Below, in pieces: positions 6,844 to 8,346 of a DNA stretch of 8,346 nt. The notes below the pieces were generated by a model. It saw nothing but the letters and a program-made list of their open reading frames with translations. It was not told the DNA's origin and ran no database searches. The DNA is from Pseudomonadales bacterium (GTDB lineage Bacteria; Pseudomonadota; Gammaproteobacteria; Pseudomonadales; Azotimanducaceae). The position numbers were made by a program, and so were the translations under genes. Location: the NCBI GenBank assembly GCA_028822125.1, contig JAPKEK010000066.1, positions 1-8,346 of the forward strand, given 5' to 3'. How positions within the stretch are numbered: the stretch's first letter is position 1; the number at the start of each line of letters is the position of its first letter.

Positions 6844-7992
6844 CTAGGACCATACGGACTCATACAATTCAATAATCTGCTCTTTGCTGGGCACCCTCGG
6901 GTTATTACCCGGAGATCCAGACGCAATGGCCTGATCTGCCATGACATCAATAACAGAGAAATAACGATCTCTATCAATTCCGAAGGCAGAAAGCGTGGGT
7001 ACACTAAGTTCAGCATTGAGGGCTCGAAGCTCATCGATCAGTTTCTCATTAGCAATCAAATCTGTATCTGAAGGGTCCGCAACCTGCATGGCACGCGCAC
7101 ATTGAGCGTATCCTGAAACCGCGCCTGGTATCGAAAAAACAGTGACCATCGGCAGCAGCATGGCATTCGATAATCCATGAGGCACGTGAAAGAAAGCACC
7201 TATTGGCCGACTCATACCGTGGACCAGCGCGACTGAGGCATTTGAAAAAGCGACCCCGGCAAGCGTTGCCCCTAACATCATGGCTTCCCTTGCCTGCCTG
7301 TCATCGCCGTGATGATAAGCCTTGCGCAGATTGGGTGCTATTAAACCCATGGCCTGTATCGCCTGGCTATTCGAATACAGATTTGCCTTTCTGGAAACAT
7401 AAGCCTCCATAGCATGCGTCAGTGCGTCTATACCCGTGTCCGCTGTGGTCCTGGGTGGTACAGTGAGCGCCAATTCAAAATCGACCAAAGCTGCAACGGG
7501 CATAAATCCCATCCCCATACAGAGCATTTTTTCATCGACTTTATCATCCGTAATTATTGTCACGCGAGTGGCCTCTGAGCCTGTACCGGCGGTAGTCGGT
7601 ATGGCGATAATCGGCAGGCCAGGTTCATCCACCACCCTTGGCACCATATAATCACGCATCTCGCCGCCGTACTTCCCTAAAATTGCAATGGCCTTTGCAC
7701 TATCGATCGAGCTACCGCCGCCCAGGGCGATAATCGAATCAAAGTCGCCGCTTTTTACCTTCTCTACACCGGCCAGGATGGATGCTTCGGTCGGCTCTGG
7801 CAGGGTATCATCATATATATCACTGTCGGCTAAGCAATCCTGCAGACGATTAACATAACCCAGTTGCACCATCATTTTATCTGTCACAATAAGGGGCCGG
7901 GTGCATCCCAGACCGGCCATTACATTACCAACTTCAGCTGAAGCACCTGCCCCGATCTGCAATATACGCGGTAAAACAATCTGATTATTCAT
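6844..7992 (-). CDS. Iron-containing (type III) alcohol dehydrogenase
   Basis: NAD(P)-dependent dehydrogenase of 382 residues that interconverts an alcohol and an aldehyde or ketone using a single Fe(II). The coenzyme-binding GGGSSIDSAK loop is at residues 91-100, followed by PTTAGTGSE at 132-140. The four metal ligands of the family are all visible with correct spacing: D189 and H193 in DALTHAMEAY, then H258 and H272 in the HGMSRPIGAFFHVPHG segment. The C-terminal GNNPRVPSKEQI is also characteristic, and the length is normal (about 380-390). The ATG at 7990-7992 has AGGA about nine bases upstream. It is the first gene of a minus-strand pair with the monooxygenase, which suggests it supplies or removes a carbonyl compound for that enzyme. 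A palindromic operator-like sequence lies upstream. Substrate not determinable; 1,2-diols, short alcohols and hydroxy acids are used by different members. Confidence 0.94.
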   Translation of the reverse strand: MNNQIVLPRILQIGAGASAEVGNVMAGLGCTRPLIVTDKMMVQLGYVNRLQDCLADSDIYDDTLPEPTEASILAGVEKVKSGDFDSIIALGGGSSIDSAKAIAILGKYGGEMRDYMVPRVVDEPGLPIIAIPTTAGTGSEATRVTIITDDKVDEKMLCMGMGFMPVAALVDFELALTVPPRTTADTGIDALTHAMEAYVSRKANLYSNSQAIQAMGLIAPNLRKAYHHGDDRQAREAMMLGATLAGVAFSNASVALVHGMSRPIGAFFHVPHGLSNAMLLPMVTVFSIPGAVSGYAQCARAMQVADPSDTDLIANEKLIDELRALNAELSVPTLSAFGIDRDRYFSVIDVMADQAIASGSPGNNPRVPSKEQIIELYESVWS

Positions 7993-8004
7993 AGCACAGA
8001 ATCC

Positions 8005-8022
8005 TAGGCAGTCAACTTCATT
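8005..8022. promoter_or_regulatory. Second, degenerate copy of the operator, next to the dehydrogenase start
   Basis: TAGGCAGT (8005-8012) repeats the left arm of the palindrome at 8083-8100 exactly. After a 2-base spacer the right arm ACTTCATT keeps five of eight positions of the perfect arm. It lies 12 bp before the start codon, where a bound protein would block expression. The two sites are 78 bp apart. Confidence 0.45.
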
Positions 8023-8082
8023 TTATCCTACCACGTGTTCCGATGCCCTGGACTGATTGACTGGAATTTGATCAAAATTTTC

Positions 8083-8100
8083 TAGGCAGTTCACTGCCTA
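8083..8100. promoter_or_regulatory. Perfect 8-2-8 palindrome, likely transcription-factor operator
   Basis: TAGGCAGT, then TC, then ACTGCCTA: two 8-bp arms that are exact reverse complements around a 2-bp spacer, centred about 100 bp before the alcohol dehydrogenase start. There is no T-run, and the location is upstream, so a dimeric regulator site is a better reading than a terminator. The regulator is not encoded in the window. Confidence 0.6.
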
Positions 8101-8291
8101 AGATTGAAAACAGTCATTTGACAAACCCGAATCTCTTCAAATTTATGCCTAGCTAAAGGTGGTTGAAATAATTTCCCTGCTCAAAAAGGATAATTTTTCA
8201 CAGGTTATTGAATCGCCTGATTCTAAAATGGAAGGTTCTAATTGGGGGTTCTAGATATAAGATAACAAATCATAAAGTAGATAGGCTGTTA

Positions 8292-8346
8292 CCCCCAAAA
8301 AGGGTATCCCAAAAAAGGGGATCCCAAAAAGGGGCCCCCAAAAGGG
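8292..8346. repeat. Tandem C-A-G tract repeats at the window edge
   Basis: Four consecutive units of the form C3-5 A4-6 G3-4: 8292-8304, 8308-8320, 8323-8334 and 8335-8346. Junctions are TAT, AT and none, making short palindromes such as GGGATCCC and GGGGCCCC. Unit spacing is 12-16 bp. The array reaches the right edge, so its true length is unknown. Confidence 0.75.

Larger units (their letters stand above)
7993..8346. other. Region upstream of the alcohol dehydrogenase, no gene
   Basis: These 354 bases hold two operator-like sites (8005-8022 and 8083-8100), a possible third half-site TGCCTAG (8146-8152), and the tandem C/A/G repeats at 8292-8346. A consensus-like TTGACA (8118-8123, + strand) has no convincing -10 partner. 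No open frame of useful length was found, apart from a 31-codon minus-strand frame open at the right edge that consists partly of the repeats. Confidence 0.55.

Noticed and set aside
8118..8146. TTGACA with a 17-18 bp spacer as a rightward promoter
   Set aside because: The -35 is perfect, but the -10 region (ATTTAT/TTTATG) is poor and no gene follows within the window.
8159..8254. 31-codon + strand frame starting with GTG
   Set aside because: Short, no ribosome-binding site, no recognisable family; treated as chance.
8292..8346. Telomere-like or G-quadruplex array
   Set aside because: CCCCAAAA/TTTTGGGG resembles ciliate telomere units, but the units vary, contain both C and G tracts on one strand, and the G-tracts are 9-12 bases apart, too far for a standard quadruplex. 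The flanking genes are plainly bacterial.

Overview
The window reads as bacterial chromosome of roughly balanced GC content. Genes are compact, starts are mostly preceded by Shine-Dalgarno-like sequences, and there are no introns or mobile-element genes. The gene set (Fe-dependent alcohol dehydrogenase, Baeyer-Villiger-type flavoprotein, acyl-CoA synthetase, amidohydrolase, bacterial myo-inositol oxygenase, Ogt-type DNA repair protein) would suit an aerobic, metabolically versatile proteobacterium, possibly a marine gammaproteobacterium. That placement is inference; no taxonomic marker is present.

Layout, left to right. (1) Positions 1-140, + strand: the last 45 codons of a myo-inositol oxygenase, followed at once by a hairpin plus T-run terminator (142-168). 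(2) 141-576: a gap with no intact gene, holding a minus-strand stretch (167-298) that looks like the decayed 3' end of a gene. (3) 577-1077, minus: methylated-DNA-protein cysteine methyltransferase. (4) 1160-2713, minus: AMP-forming acyl-CoA synthetase. (5) 2714-3085: a divergent regulatory gap with four tandem 14-bp repeats next to the synthetase start, a second pair of 14-bp repeats, and a sigma70-like promoter pointing right. (6) 3086-4753, +: amidohydrolase of the N-acyl-D-amino-acid deacylase type, lacking two canonical metal-ligand histidines. (7) 4810-6666, minus: class B flavoprotein monooxygenase of Baeyer-Villiger type, convergent with (6) and 56 bp away. (8) 6844-7992, minus: iron-dependent (type III) alcohol dehydrogenase. 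(9) 7993-8346: upstream control region with a perfect 8+2+8 palindrome and a second degenerate copy near the dehydrogenase start, ending in a run of C/A/G tandem repeats at the window edge.

Taken together, genes 4, 6, 7 and 8 suggest a peripheral catabolic module: alcohol to ketone or aldehyde (dehydrogenase), ketone to ester or lactone (monooxygenase), hydrolysis (perhaps the amidohydrolase), and activation of the resulting acid to a CoA thioester (synthetase). The individual family calls are well supported by motifs. The pathway, its substrate and the hydrolytic role of the amidohydrolase are inference. The myo-inositol oxygenase and the DNA repair gene probably belong to other functional units.
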